Assembly: GCF_030915385.1 (NCBI RefSeq)
Contig: NZ_CP133268.1
Coordinates: 248,001 to 312,000, forward strand
Length of the DNA: 64,000 bases
Origin: Neobacillus sp. PS3-12
GTDB taxonomy: Bacteria > Bacillota > Bacilli > Bacillales > Cytobacillaceae
Direction of reading: 5' to 3'
Shown here: one piece after another, positions 1 to 10,798 of the stretch
How the letters are laid out: every line of letters begins with the position of its first letter
Position numbering within the stretch: position 1 is the first letter of the stretch
Position numbers and translations under genes: made by a program
Notes under the pieces: generated by a model
Seen by the model: the letters and a program-made list of their open reading frames with translations, nothing else
Told to the model about the DNA's origin: nothing
The model's database searches: none

Positions 1-1
1 T

Positions 2-127
2 GTTGCAAAATTGAAAAAGAAGGGCACGGAAATCTTTAGTGAGATACAGCAATATGAAGAAAGTTATAAGTTATGCTACGTTCGTGGTCCAGAGGGAATT
101 ATTTTAGAGTTGGCGGAGAAAGTCTGA
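2..127 (+). CDS. VOC/glyoxalase family protein, C-terminal end (partial)
   Basis: An open frame enters from the left edge and stops at TGA 125-127. It gives 41 residues ending in VRGPEGIILELAEKV. The pattern RGPEGIILELAE is typical of the last beta strand of vicinal-oxygen-chelate (glyoxalase/bleomycin-resistance) proteins, where the Glu is often a metal ligand. Only the last third is present, so substrate and start cannot be judged. It is followed by about 120 bp of AT-rich sequence before the terminator of the opposing gene. Confidence 0.6.
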   Translation, partial: VAKLKKKGTEIFSEIQQYEESYKLCYVRGPEGIILELAEKV

Positions 128-251
128 TAAATATTGAATGTGACTTTAAATCATATAAATCTCCAACTTTAAAAATTTCTTCTTAAACTATCGGGGGCTT
201 TAACTCAAAGATCCAAAACAAGAACAGTGAATCGCTAAGTTCATATTAAAT

Positions 252-281
252 AAAAAAGCACCGCAAATATTTGCGGTGCGA
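252..281 (-). terminator. Rho-independent terminator for the 392-673 gene
   Basis: A perfect 22-nt palindrome (258-279, arms GCACCGCAAAT and ATTTGCGGTGC) is preceded on the plus strand by an A-run, which becomes a U-run on the minus transcript. It lies about 110 bp past the stop of the minus-strand gene. Confidence 0.75.
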
Positions 282-391
282 ATTGATATTGATTTTATTT
301 TACATTATTAGATGTAAATACACGTTTTGTGATAGAAAAGGAACCGGTTTATCAATTTGGCTTTTTTCAAAAAAATTATCTATATTGAACG

Positions 392-673
392 TTAAAATTC
401 CACTATTTCGTATACTTGTGTAGCAGCTCCTTTAATGTATTCTCCGAATTCCTTCTGGAGGAGTGGGAAAATCTTTTGTGTAGCCTCATCTGCGTCTTCC
501 TTTGTTTCCCAAACGGTGATAACAATGCTTGCCCCGATTTCATCATTTGTCCCAAAATATACTGTTTTAAACCCTTTTTGCTTTTTAAAAATTTCGTTGA
601 AATATTCCCCTATTTTTTCTGCCGTTTGTCGACTGTTTGGTTTCAACATAACGTTTGTAGATCGTAAATACAT
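392..673 (-). CDS. Small monooxygenase-like protein (ABM-like alpha/beta barrel)
   Basis: The product has 93 residues. The spacing of IVITVWETKEDADEAT followed by a helix resembles the antibiotic-biosynthesis-monooxygenase (ABM) dimeric alpha/beta-barrel fold, whose members include small heme- or quinone-acting enzymes and stress proteins. No specific catalytic residue can be assigned. The gene stands alone, with its own terminator downstream and nothing clearly coding upstream. A GGGGG-type ribosome site lies just before the ATG. The fold assignment is inferred from the pattern only. Confidence 0.55.
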   Translation of the reverse strand: MYLRSTNVMLKPNSRQTAEKIGEYFNEIFKKQKGFKTVYFGTNDEIGASIVITVWETKEDADEATQKIFPLLQKEFGEYIKGAATQVYEIVEF

Positions 674-1124
674 TTTTATTCCCCCATTCCATTCATTTCA
701 ACAAACTGCTTTTTCACCTGCAATAGCTAAAATAATTTTTCCAACGGCAAGCGGGGTGAACATCACCTTATTAACAAAGATGTCCGAGAAAATTTGGAGC
801 TGGCAATTTTTCAACCACTTCAACAGAAACCCGATAATATGGCTTGTAAAATTCCTCCTAAATCCAAGCTGGTTAAATCTTACCATATATTATTGAAAAA
901 TTCTGTAAATTATATCTCTTCAATAAAATTTCATTTACAAGTGGAATCGGATCCAAAAGAAATCCGTATAATAATGTATCAAATCTTGAGCTAAAGGATC
1001 AGGTTAGCGACAGAAGGAACTATCAGCAATTAGGTAGAACTTATTGGTAAATCACTATTCGTTGTACTTACCCCTAATTAGAATAACTGGTAAATTTTTT
1101 ACTAAGAAAAGGAAGGTATCTTAA
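674..1124. other. Intergenic stretch, no supported gene
   Basis: About 450 bp without a convincing gene. Short open frames exist on both strands (for example a 62-codon minus frame at 698-886) but none has a good ribosome site or a recognisable product. The right end carries the AAGGAAGG ribosome site of the next gene (about 1108-1116). Confidence 0.5.
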
Positions 1125-1526
1125 ATGAAAGAATTATTATTAATCCAAATAGCTGCTATCATCGTGGCAGTTGTATCGGTTGGCATTGCGGTCTTTCAAT
1201 TCTTACTCTTTTTGGGGTTGCCATTAGCGGAATATAGCTGGGGTGGAAAATATCAGGGTGTGTTACCGAAGAAAATGAGAATCATGAGCTTACCGTCTGC
1301 AATATTATTACTATTTTTTGGTTTCATTTTTTTAATCCATTCAAAAGTTCTATCAGTGGGATTCCATTTACCAACAAAATTATTTGTGATAATTATTACT
1401 GTTTTCATGGGATTAAGTACATTAGGAAATTTAGTTTCAAAAAGTAAAAAAGAGAGGTTGGTCATGACTCCTTTGGCAGGTATAACATTTTTATCATGTG
1501 TACTCGTACTTTTATATAGTAAATAA
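1125..1526 (+). CDS. Small integral membrane protein, unknown function
   Basis: The 133-residue product has four hydrophobic segments (about residues 5-32, 55-71, 84-99 and 115-131) joined by short charged loops, including one with SKSKKERL. An AAGGAAGG ribosome site lies about 9 nt before the ATG, and a hairpin terminator follows within 30 bp, so it is a single-gene unit. I do not recognise the family. Confidence 0.7.
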   Translation: MKELLLIQIAAIIVAVVSVGIAVFQFLLFLGLPLAEYSWGGKYQGVLPKKMRIMSLPSAILLLFFGFIFLIHSKVLSVGFHLPTKLFVIIITVFMGLSTLGNLVSKSKKERLVMTPLAGITFLSCVLVLLYSK

Positions 1527-1552
1527 ATTGCAATCTAATACTTTGTGTTACT

Positions 1553-1582
1553 GAAGGTTGGTTTCGGCAGCCTTCTTTTTTA
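1553..1582 (+). terminator. Terminator after membrane protein gene
   Basis: An 8-bp stem (GAAGGTTG / CAGCCTTC, one G-U pair) with a 7-nt loop is followed by a run of six T. Confidence 0.75.
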
Positions 1583-1781
1583 TTGCACTAAACTGTTAGT
1601 TATACAAGTGATTCCAAATCTTACATACACTCCACCCTTTTTGTAAGGGCTAACTAGACTGAAATATTAAAAAAAACTTTCTATTCAGTATAAAACCTTA
1701 TTTTCGAACAAAATGTGGTATCATGTGAAAAGAATTTTTAGTGCATTTTTACTATCTTTTTCTAAACGAAAGGAAGTCAAA

Positions 1782-2717
1782 ATGGGGAACTTCAGTAAAA
1801 TTTTGGATAATTCCACTTATTTTCGCTTTGGGTTTGTGCTGTTTTTATTATTAAGTGTACTAATCAGCATTGTTCTTCCTAATAATGATAATTTTTTTAT
1901 GCTTTATATTATTTCTGTCATTTTTTTAGGTATTGGTTTTTATAATAAACCTGTTTTTTTGATTGTTTTAACTGTTTTGACTGTTGCTTGCAGATATTAT
2001 TTCGTGCCGAATGCAGAAGAAAGTACATTTTTAATTTTTTTAATGACCTATTTTTTAGTAACGTTTATTTCTGCAGGAATGATGAAATATGTTCAAAGGG
2101 TAAAAAATCATACTTTAGAATTAAAATTGGCTCTTGTAAATGCTTTGGATTCAAGAGATCGTTATACTTCGCATCATTCAGAAAATGTATCGAAATATGC
2201 AGTACAAATAGCGGAAAAGATGAAGTTATCTAAAGACTTATGTAATACTGTTCGTGTTGGTGGATTGTTGCATGATATTGGGAAAATTGGTATCCCTGAA
2301 CATATATTGAACAAGTCAGGGAAATTATCAGAGGATGAATATAATATAATAAAGTCGCACCCAACGATCGGTTATGAAATGCTTATGCACGTTGCGGATT
2401 ATAAGAAGAATGGTGTTTTAGACATTGTTTTATATCATCATGAACGATATGACGGAAAAGGTTATCCAAAAGGTTTAAAAGGTGACGAAATCCCATTGGC
2501 TGCTCGCATAGTCGCTGTTGCAGATACATTTGATGCTATGGTTTCCAAACGTGTTTATAGAAATGAAATGAATTTAACCTATACTCTGAATGAGATTCGT
2601 CAAAATAGAGGAACACAATTTGACCCGGAAATAACGGATGCGTTTCTTTCTATATTTCAAGAAACGGATATGAAGGTTGATGGCTCGGCAATAAAATTAT
2701 TGGACAAAAACTCTTAA
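1782..2717 (+). CDS. Membrane-anchored HD-GYP cyclic-di-GMP phosphodiesterase
   Basis: The start at 1782 is preferred because AAGGAAG lies 5 nt upstream; an in-frame ATG at 1713 has no such site. The 311-residue product has an N-terminal membrane region of about four segments (residues 15-100) with no recognisable sensor domain. An HD-GYP domain follows: HHSENV near 130, LLHDIGKIGIP near 163 (HD metal pair) and YHHERYDGKGYP near 217, the GYP signature. All metal-ligand motifs are intact, so it should hydrolyse cyclic-di-GMP to pGpG/GMP and lower this second messenger at the membrane. No diguanylate cyclase is nearby. It ends facing an opposing gene, with a shared terminator between. Confidence 0.9.
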   Translation: MGNFSKILDNSTYFRFGFVLFLLLSVLISIVLPNNDNFFMLYIISVIFLGIGFYNKPVFLIVLTVLTVACRYYFVPNAEESTFLIFLMTYFLVTFISAGMMKYVQRVKNHTLELKLALVNALDSRDRYTSHHSENVSKYAVQIAEKMKLSKDLCNTVRVGGLLHDIGKIGIPEHILNKSGKLSEDEYNIIKSHPTIGYEMLMHVADYKKNGVLDIVLYHHERYDGKGYPKGLKGDEIPLAARIVAVADTFDAMVSKRVYRNEMNLTYTLNEIRQNRGTQFDPEITDAFLSIFQETDMKVDGSAIKLLDKNS

Positions 2718-2947
2718 ACTGTAATTATAGATTCAAAAAGATGGGAAGTATACATGATTACTCCAGCCTGAACTTTTGGATTATAGAGTTTTTTACAATA
2801 ACATTTAACGGTTGCTAGAGTAGAACAGAAATATAAAGCAAATAGATTGTTTTTCCTGGTTACAATTCAATTCGGGGTATTGGTATTAGTCCCCCTTCTG
2901 TATTTGGAATTTAAAAATGCTATAAATAGCATTATCTTTTCGTATAT
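2718..2947 (+). other. Gap with a decayed membrane-peptide remnant
   Basis: A plus-strand frame running to TGA at about 2970-2972 reads FFLVTIQFGVLVLVPLLYLE, one transmembrane-like segment, then a basic tail. It has no ATG and no ribosome site, and its end overlaps the terminator. It may be a leftover gene end. Nothing else is seen here. Confidence 0.25.
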
Positions 2948-3009
2948 AAAAAGAGCCAAAATACGCAAGAAATGAATAAAAACTTGCATATTTTAGGCTC
3001 TTTAATTTT
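2948..3009. terminator. Bidirectional terminator between convergent genes
   Basis: A long interrupted hairpin (AAAGAGCC...GCAAG / CTTGC...GGCTCTTT) with A-runs on the left and T-runs on the right suits both the HD-GYP gene and the opposing aldo/keto reductase gene. Confidence 0.7.
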
Positions 3010-3100
3010 ATTCCTTATTGTTTTAAAGCTCCCTATAGGATAAGTACATTATTTCACACCTAAACCCAGAATATCTTTTGATTGTTGATAAGAATGAAAA

Positions 3101-4975
<1,875 letters not shown>

Positions 4976-5294
4976 TCATCTTCCTTTCTTTTTTATCCTT
5001 TTTCGGCAAAAAGACTCCATCTGAGTTGTGTTACGGGCGAAAGCGATGAATTGCCTGATTTGTTAAACCATTCGAGCATTTGTGCTATTCTACATCTGTA
5101 AATGCGATATTTGACATTGCTCCAGCCTGTTTTCCTGGAAGTGAGATAACTTGCATTCTTATTATGCAACAAATGAAAATACGACTGGTATCACAATCCT
5201 TTCAAATGATTGCCTAATCCTCTCACAGCCATTTACACAAAAAATGAACTTACATTATAATGGGACCATCACGGATGAAGAAAAGGGGGATTAT

Positions 5295-6212
5295 ATGTTT
5301 GAACAATTATATAAACAAAGAGTTGAGCTGACCAAAATCATAGAGCGTTACACAGGACGTGACGGCTCCCATGCTACTGATATTCCGTCTTTATATTTCT
5401 CTCGGTACTCTAACGATACTGGACCAAATTACGGAGTTTACAAGCCTTCCTTATGTATTATCGTTCAAGGGATGAAGGAGGTATTACTGGCACAGGAACC
5501 CTTCAGGTACGGTCCTGCCGATTACTTGGTTGCATCCGTTAAATTGCCCGTAACTGCACAAGTGACAGAAGCCTCTTCCAATGTTCCGTATTTGGCTCTC
5601 AAACTTGAATTTACACCGAGTGAAATTTTAGAGGTGTTACGTGAAACTGAAATGGGTGTTGAAAAGAAGGAAAATGCTACGCGAGGTTTGTTTGTTAGCA
5701 AAATAGAGCCATCTCTTCTGGACGCAGTAACCAGATTAGCTCGACTACTAGATAATCCGAAGGATATCCCGGTACTTGCTCCTTTAATTATGAAAGAAAT
5801 CATTTATCGAGTTTTACAAGGAGAATATGGTAGGATGCTGAAACAAATCGCAATAGAGGGGAGCTCTGCTAATCAAATCAGTGACGTGATTGAACACATC
5901 ATGAATAATTATGAAAAGTCGTTTAAGATTGAGGAACTAGCTGAAATCGCGAATATGAGTGTTTCTTCGCTTCATAGGCACTTTAAAGAGGTAACTGCTA
6001 TGAGCCCGATTCAGTTTCAAAAACAACTAAGGCTACAAGAAGCTAGGCACCTGTTATTATCTGAATCAGCGGATGCTGCTGATGTTGCATTCCGGGTCGG
6101 CTATGAAAGTCCATCGCAATTCAGTCGTGAATATTCCCGTATGTTTGGGTTACCACCTAAAGAAGATGTAAAAAGCCTGAGGGATAAATATGACCAAACA
6201 ATAAACGGATGA
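5295..6212 (+). CDS. AraC-family transcriptional regulator
   Basis: The start at 5295 is chosen because AAAAGGGGG lies 5 nt before it; an upstream in-frame start at 5151 has no ribosome site. The 305-residue product has an AraC_N-type ligand-binding half (about 20-175; PSLCIIVQGMKEVLL is characteristic) and a C-terminal double helix-turn-helix (about 205-295; FKIEELAEIANMSVSSLHRH, then VAFRVGYESPSQFSREYSRM). It is divergently placed about 320 bp from the two aldo/keto reductases. Regulators of this group often activate such a divergent oxidoreductase gene, so control of the pair is likely but inferred. Confidence 0.88.
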   Translation: MFEQLYKQRVELTKIIERYTGRDGSHATDIPSLYFSRYSNDTGPNYGVYKPSLCIIVQGMKEVLLAQEPFRYGPADYLVASVKLPVTAQVTEASSNVPYLALKLEFTPSEILEVLRETEMGVEKKENATRGLFVSKIEPSLLDAVTRLARLLDNPKDIPVLAPLIMKEIIYRVLQGEYGRMLKQIAIEGSSANQISDVIEHIMNNYEKSFKIEELAEIANMSVSSLHRHFKEVTAMSPIQFQKQLRLQEARHLLLSESADAADVAFRVGYESPSQFSREYSRMFGLPPKEDVKSLRDKYDQTING

Positions 6213-6234
6213 ATCCCCTGCCTGTTTTCATGTC

Positions 6235-6264
6235 CCCTACTCCTTTACGAGTGGGGTTTCTTTG
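6235..6264 (+). terminator. Terminator of AraC gene
   Basis: An 8-bp stem CCCTACTC / GAGTGGGG (one G-U) with a 6-nt loop is followed by TTTCTTTG. Confidence 0.7.
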
Positions 6265-6278
6265 TTTCACAAGAAAAA

Positions 6279-6313
6279 AGAAAAGCAGACTCCCATAAAA
6301 GAGCCTGCCTTCC
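6279..6313 (-). terminator. Terminator of cold-shock gene
   Basis: Arms GCAGACTC and GAGCCTGC (one mismatch) lie just past the cold-shock stop codon. On the minus transcript the hairpin is followed by a pyrimidine/U-rich stretch. Confidence 0.6.
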
Positions 6314-6326
6314 CTGTTTTGTATAA

Positions 6327-6530
6327 TTAAGCAGCTTTACGTACGTTTGAAGCTTGAGGTCCACGTTGGCCTTGCTCAACATCAAAAGTCACTGCTTGAC
6401 CTTCTTCTAAAGTTTTGTAACCTTCACCTTGAATCGCTGAGAAATGAACGAATACATCGTCTCCACCTTCACGTTCGATGAATCCGAAGCCTTTTTCGCC
6501 ATTAAACCATTTTACTGTACCTTTTTCCAT
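6327..6530 (-). CDS. Cold-shock protein (CspB/CspD type)
   Basis: The 67-residue product is a complete single cold-shock domain. RNP1 (KGFGFIE) and RNP2 (VFVHFSAI) nucleic-acid binding motifs are intact, as is the C-terminal GPQASNV strand. It binds single-stranded RNA and DNA and acts as an RNA chaperone. An AGGAGG-like site precedes the start. It is monocistronic, with a terminator below and about 160 bp of leader above. Which paralogue it is cannot be fixed from this window. Confidence 0.95.
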   Translation of the reverse strand: MEKGTVKWFNGEKGFGFIEREGGDDVFVHFSAIQGEGYKTLEEGQAVTFDVEQGQRGPQASNVRKAA

Positions 6531-6698
6531 TTGTATTGCCTCCTAGTGTGTATACACACACAACGTAATACTATCCTTGCTCTCAGTGATCATCAAGATG
6601 AAAATTTACAAATCCTTTACACCGAACAAAAATAATTCTTTTTAATCATAACATTTTTTGTAAAAATTGGCAAGAGACAAAAAAATCCATTGAGCTCC

Positions 6699-6896
6699 CT
6701 ATTTCTTTATAATAATCATTGCCGTATATTTTGTATCAGGATTCGCTCCATATTCTGTGTGCATACTTGCAGCAAGAGGAACAGCATTGTATTTAACATC
6801 TATAAGCTTTCCTTCCTCTAATGAGCCAAGAAAATCATTAACTACCCGAATAAGTTCTGCGAAGTCTGTACTTTGAAAACCTTTTGCCTCAAACAT
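6699..6896 (-). CDS. Cse60-like small sporulation protein
   Basis: The 65-residue product resembles the Cse60 family of Bacillus, mother-cell sigma-E-dependent small sporulation proteins. Features are an N-terminal helix ending VVNDFLGSLEEGKLIDVKYN and a final strand YTAMIIIKK. The ribosome site GGGAGGG is strong. There is no catalytic motif. The sporulation link rests on family resemblance alone; no sigma-E promoter was identified. Confidence 0.6.
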   Translation of the reverse strand: MFEAKGFQSTDFAELIRVVNDFLGSLEEGKLIDVKYNAVPLAASMHTEYGANPDTKYTAMIIIKK

Positions 6897-7028
6897 AATT
6901 TTATCCCTCCCTTCATCTTATATTTAAACACAAAAGGCATATTCTCCTATAAGAACTCCTATTATTTTTTTTCAACGAGAGTACCTTTAGTAAAGTATGA
7001 ACAAGTATGAACTGCTATGGGCTTTGAG

Positions 7029-7535
7029 CTATATATCAAATTTAAATGGAATATTAAAGTAAGTTATTAAGAAGATGATAATAAATAAAGAAAAAATATA
7101 TGCTAAGAATGGTTTATACTGATGGAGCGCTATAACTGAAAACATTACGATATCAAACAAAAATGAATACCAAAATTTCCATCCATTCTGATAGGAAATC
7201 CTCTTAAATACATTTAATATCCACTCAACTAATATGTAAATCCCTGACCAAAGCATTATAAACATCAGTCTTTGAAACCATTTTTCAGGAAAGTGGGAAA
7301 GAAAAATTAAGATACTAATAGGCATTGTAATAAGAGCATAAACAATAACAATCATTTCTTGTCCATATAAGAAATCCGGGTGAAATTTCCATAATGTATT
7401 TTCTTTTACTATATATTCGTAAAGCAAACCTCCCACACAAATAAAAAACATACTTGCATGGTATTCTCTCCAGTTTTTCCAATTGCCCCACTTCAGGGAT
7501 GCCATTATGGTTAGAACTGCAATAGTGACATGCAT
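7029..7535 (-). CDS. CBO0543-type membrane protein
   Basis: The 168-residue product has five hydrophobic segments. LKWGNWKNWREYHASM near the start, then WKFHPDFLYG, matches the CBO0543 family of uncharacterised Firmicute membrane proteins, common in spore formers and often as multiple copies. An AAAGGAC ribosome site precedes the start. The function is unknown. It stands alone between the Cse60-like gene and a decayed dehydrogenase. Confidence 0.7.
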   Translation of the reverse strand: MHVTIAVLTIMASLKWGNWKNWREYHASMFFICVGGLLYEYIVKENTLWKFHPDFLYGQEMIVIVYALITMPISILIFLSHFPEKWFQRLMFIMLWSGIYILVEWILNVFKRISYQNGWKFWYSFLFDIVMFSVIALHQYKPFLAYIFSLFIIIFLITYFNIPFKFDI

Positions 7536-7736
7536 TAAACAAAGTCCTTTCGACTGTTTCCATATAGCTTTCCCTTTTTACAACCGAACAATGTAATACT
7601 CAAACTACTAATTTTGAAACTTTTGTTGGAAAGTATAGCGAAAGCAAGTAAATATTTATTTGTCTTTAAAACCAATTCAAGATAACTCCTAACTAATTCT
7701 TTAACTGATAGCTATACTCAGGAGGCAGTTACATTA

Positions 7737-8301
7737 TTAATTAACAACCACAATTTTTCCGTTTGCAGCATTGCTTTCTATTAATTGATGTGCTTTGTGT
7801 ATTTCATCCAATGAGAAAACCTTTGCAATAGGCACTTTAATTTTATGTTGTTCAAAATGGTTGAATAGTTCAACTAGCAATTTCTCTTTAAAATTTACTC
7901 CGCTATCAAACTGAGTAAAATACGTACCAGCAGGAATATCCATCATAGGCTCAAAATTTTCTAACACCCACTCACCGCCTAATATTCCGGTCATACATAA
8001 TACTACACCGTGATGGGAAAGTAACTTCAGTGAATGTTTCAATGTGACCGTACCTACTAGTTCTAAAACTTTGTTCACGCCATTTGGAAAAACTGAGAAA
8101 AGTTGTTCTGATAAACTTCCATCATCAAGCAAAACATAATCCGCACCATATTCTTTTAAAAATTGTAAAAATCTCCGAGCGATTGATTCCAAAGGCATTA
8201 ATTTTTACCAGTACCCATCCCGATTTCACTTTAGGAATTGGAACTTCCTGTACAGCCAATTCACTTGCTGTACAGGTTTTTTCTAATACAACAGCTTTCA
8301 T
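7737..8301 (-). pseudogene. Zinc-type alcohol dehydrogenase / quinone reductase, internally deleted
   Basis: Two pieces of one MDR-superfamily enzyme lie in different frames. The N-terminal piece (8301 down to about 8170) reads MKAVVLEKTCTASELAVQE and continues to FGINRSEIFT. The C-terminal piece (about 8198-7737) has FLKEYGADYVLLDDGSL and ends AHQLIESNAANGKIVVVN. The central 140 or so residues, with most of the catalytic domain and the Rossmann glycine motif, are missing. A full enzyme has about 320 residues; this has about 185 codons plus a frame change. It cannot make a working enzyme. Confidence 0.85.
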
Positions 8302-8374
8302 TTTTAAATCCCCGTTATACACTATTTTTTCAGGAGACCTTCCTTTAGTACACAGTACCTGAATTTTTTATAAT

Positions 8375-9109
8375 TTATTTGCTGGCTACAGCGATAAAAT
8401 TAAAATACTCATCCTCTGGATTCCCATTTCCATCTTTCAAATTGAGAATATAGGATGCAGCACCACTCGTCAAATCGTATCCTACCCCGCCGTTTATATT
8501 AACAAAATGGGTGCCAATCGTATCACTCACTGTGGCGGTCAAAACAGGGATGCTGTTGAAACTGCCTGCCGGAAAATCTATTCTAAAGAGACCTGTAGAT
8601 AATTTTTCAATACTAAAACCATGACCGACTTCAATGTATCCATTTGAAGCAACCATACCTGAAATGATTTGCATGGATGCTCCCGGAGGTCCCTGAGGTC
8701 CTGTGTCCCCTTTTGATCCTTGTGGTCCAACGGCGCCTGTTGCACCAGTATCCCCCTTATCTCCTTTTGGTCCTTGGATTCCAGTATCCCCTTTGTCACC
8801 CTTAGGTCCGACTAGCCCCATTTCACCGGTTGCTCCCGTGGCGCCAGTATCACCTTTTGGTCCTTGTGGGCCGACGGCACCGATGTCACCTTTGTCTCCT
8901 TTTGGTCCCTGAATATTCCATGTTACTCCCTGTTCGTTACTTTTTGTGGTTTCTCCAGGCTGCAATAGGCGGACGGAACCATCGTTTGTTTTGACTGCTG
9001 CCCTTAATGTGTTGTCGGGATTCACAAATGTCGCGTTTGATGCCGCATAAGCAACACCTGATAATAATAAAGCAGAACCAAGAATGACGCTTATTATTGT
9101 TTTTTTCAT
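8375..9109 (-). CDS. Secreted collagen-like repeat protein
   Basis: The 244-residue product has a signal peptide (residues 1-23, basic MKK then a hydrophobic core ending VAYAA). A 45-residue linker follows. About 23 Gly-X-Y triplets occupy roughly 68-143 with repeated [10 protein letters not shown] and GATGATG units, then a 100-residue C-terminal globular part probably acting as a trimer-forming head, as in Bacillus BclA-like exosporium or surface proteins. Ribosome site GGGGG lies 7 nt before the ATG. There is no LPXTG sorting signal, so it is probably secreted or spore-associated. The repeat DNA is prone to length change. Confidence 0.85.
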   Translation of the reverse strand: MKKTIISVILGSALLLSGVAYAASNATFVNPDNTLRAAVKTNDGSVRLLQPGETTKSNEQGVTWNIQGPKGDKGDIGAVGPQGPKGDTGATGATGEMGLVGPKGDKGDTGIQGPKGDKGDTGATGAVGPQGSKGDTGPQGPPGASMQIISGMVASNGYIEVGHGFSIEKLSTGLFRIDFPAGSFNSIPVLTATVSDTIGTHFVNINGGVGYDLTSGAASYILNLKDGNGNPEDEYFNFIAVASK

Positions 9110-9340
9110 TCATACACCCCCTGAAAATCACTTTATTCAAAGAGTGATACGATATGCCTATTTTGTTAAGGTTCGAAGGGGCTTCGTGTTTAGGAGTGCG
9201 TTACTTGAAAAAAGACATCGCCTTTTTTGAGGGTATAAATATCTGTCACCACAGTCCTTGATACTGTGATATTTTTTATACAGCTTAGCACGTATATTCA
9301 TTAGTAGACGAAACCAAAAAAGCAATTTTAACAAATCAAT
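9110..9340. other. Short gap with hairpin near 9248-9283
   Basis: CACAGT and ACTGTG arms separated by 7 nt, followed on the plus strand by ATATTTTTTAT, could end either strand's transcript. No gene is seen. Confidence 0.3.
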
Positions 9341-9766
9341 TTAAATTTTATTATTTTTCAAATAGTTTTTTCTTGTTCCATAGCTTCTCCGATAAACGAA
9401 TTTTCTTAAATCAACGTCTTTTAAATACCCGTCATAACACAAGAAGAGTAAAGATTGAAACTCTTTATAGTTTTCCATGACAAAAAGAGCGAACTCTTTT
9501 CGTTCTCTCTTCATTTTCATCTTCATTTCTTCCTTTGAAAGGATATTGTCAAGCTGATCTTGGTAATAGGCTTTCGTATCTTCCCACTTATCTTTGCGAT
9601 TCACCAAAATATCCTGACCATACTTCGGTAACTTTTCAATAACAAGGTCGATATATCCCTCCGACCACATTACCATTTTATCTTTTTCTGGAAGCTCAAA
9701 AACCAATTTTAATAATTCCGTTTCATCCATATCTTTTTCCATTGCATATTTTCCGACCCGATTCAT
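9341..9766 (-). CDS. Hypothetical charged helical protein
   Basis: The 141-residue product is highly charged and predicted mainly helical, with a lysine/methionine-rich stretch EEMKMKMKRERKEF near 90-103 and a basic C-terminus. There is no signal peptide or membrane segment. GAGGTGA precedes the start. I do not recognise the family. It may be cytoplasmic and nucleic-acid related, but nothing proves it. Confidence 0.5.
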   Translation of the reverse strand: MNRVGKYAMEKDMDETELLKLVFELPEKDKMVMWSEGYIDLVIEKLPKYGQDILVNRKDKWEDTKAYYQDQLDNILSKEEMKMKMKRERKEFALFVMENYKEFQSLLFLCYDGYLKDVDLRKFVYRRSYGTRKNYLKNNKI

Positions 9767-9827
9767 TTTATCACCTCAAATATGAATCTTTTGGCCTTAG
9801 TTTGTTTCAAAACAGCCACATTTAAGT

Positions 9828-9871
9828 AAAGAAAAACACATTGAATTAGGGAATTCAATGTGTTTTTCTTT
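9828..9871. terminator. Strong symmetric terminator
   Basis: A perfect 20-bp stem with a 4-nt AGGG loop has A-rich left and T-rich right ends. It lies just past the stop codon of the minus-strand PAS gene and serves as its terminator. Confidence 0.85.
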
Positions 9872-9898
9872 AGCTTCTCAAATGAGAAGGGTATTTTT

Positions 9899-10378
9899 TT
9901 ATTTTTCAGACTTAACAGCTATAAATTCGGCAATAGTTTCAGGGGTATTTTTACCTTCTTTTCCTTGGAAAAGGTCGATATTAACGGTCACATCCATACA
10001 GCCAAGGTATTTTCCATTTTCATCTCGAACAGCCATAAATTTTTGATAGATTTGACCTGGCTGTCCGTTATGTTTTGGGAACCAAAATTCCCATTCATCA
10101 CGCTCACCAGAACGGAAGTCATCAAGTAATTTCTTAACATGGTGTGCAGCTTTAGGATGAAGTTCTAGTACAGGACGACCAATTGCTTCCTTACGACGAC
10201 CATGTACACGATCAGGATTATTTGAATACCAGCGGAAGATATCATCTGCATCGCAGAATCCCATTTCAAATGGCAATAACTTAATGATTGAATCCAAAGT
10301 ACTTGCCTTGATGGCACCTGTTTCAAAGTTAATTACAGCTTCTGGACTAATTAAATCTGATAATTTTTCTTCAGACAT
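9899..10378 (-). CDS. PAS-domain protein (DUF438-related PAS family)
   Basis: The 159-residue product has a single PAS fold at about 30-140: GFCDADDIFRWYSNNPDRVHG, then IGRPVLELHPKAAHHVKKLL, then a strand GCMDVTVNID. This subtype also occurs C-terminal to DUF438 domains. There is no output domain, so it is a free-standing sensor or a partner protein; heme or flavin binding is possible but not shown. Its promoter carries an Fnr-type box placed for activation, so expression is probably anaerobic. It is divergent from the D-lactate dehydrogenase gene. Confidence 0.8.
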   Translation of the reverse strand: MSEEKLSDLISPEAVINFETGAIKASTLDSIIKLLPFEMGFCDADDIFRWYSNNPDRVHGRRKEAIGRPVLELHPKAAHHVKKLLDDFRSGERDEWEFWFPKHNGQPGQIYQKFMAVRDENGKYLGCMDVTVNIDLFQGKEGKNTPETIAEFIAVKSEK

Positions 10379-10522
10379 ACTCTTCTCCCTTTAGATATTT
10401 TAGGACATATTTATCTTACGAAATGCCAGTCGAGACACCATTACGTGGGAGGACGCTAGAGCGCTCACGCGTAAACCCCTCGGGCGTTAGTTCCTAAAAA
10501 AGAAATTTTTGTAACTAACACT

Positions 10523-10565
10523 AATATAGTATAAAACCATTACACTTGGTGTGACTTTAATCACG
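10523..10565 (-). promoter_or_regulatory. Fnr/CRP-type box and promoter of the PAS gene
   Basis: The box TGTGA-CTTTAA-TCACG (10550-10565) matches the Bacillus Fnr consensus TGTGA-N6-TCACA except for the last base. A minus-strand -10 TATATT at 10528-10523 would start transcripts near 10516. That puts the box centre 41.5 bp upstream, the classic class II activator position. Confidence 0.6.
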
Positions 10566-10644
10566 AAACGATATGACTGTTGTATAAATATAGTTTTTTC
10601 TTTAGGCACCCGTTCGTAATATTAGGTTAACCACATTTTTACGG

Positions 10645-10673
10645 TTGATATGTTATTATTTTAGTATTATTAT
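10645..10673 (+). promoter_or_regulatory. Sigma-A-like promoter of dld
   Basis: TTGATA (10645-10650), a 17-nt spacer and TATTAT (10668-10673) lie about 125 bp before the ATG. The Fnr box is about 90 bp upstream of this promoter. Confidence 0.5.
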
Positions 10674-10798
10674 AGCAGTATAGTGAAAGTTTTATTGCAA
10701 AAGTTTAACAAAGTTAGTGATTCACGCAAATATGTAATCGCTCACAAAATCATGAGTCCTTTTAAAAGGAATTCTTTTCATACTTAGGAGGCGGTAGA

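Noticed and set aside
698..886. 62-codon minus-strand open frame
   Set aside because: No ribosome site and no family pattern. Overlapping frames on the other strand are equally long.
8578..8912. Long frames on both strands inside the collagen-like gene
   Set aside because: They arise from the repetitive Gly-X-Y DNA read in other frames (Pro/Ser-rich or Gln/Lys-rich), not separate genes.
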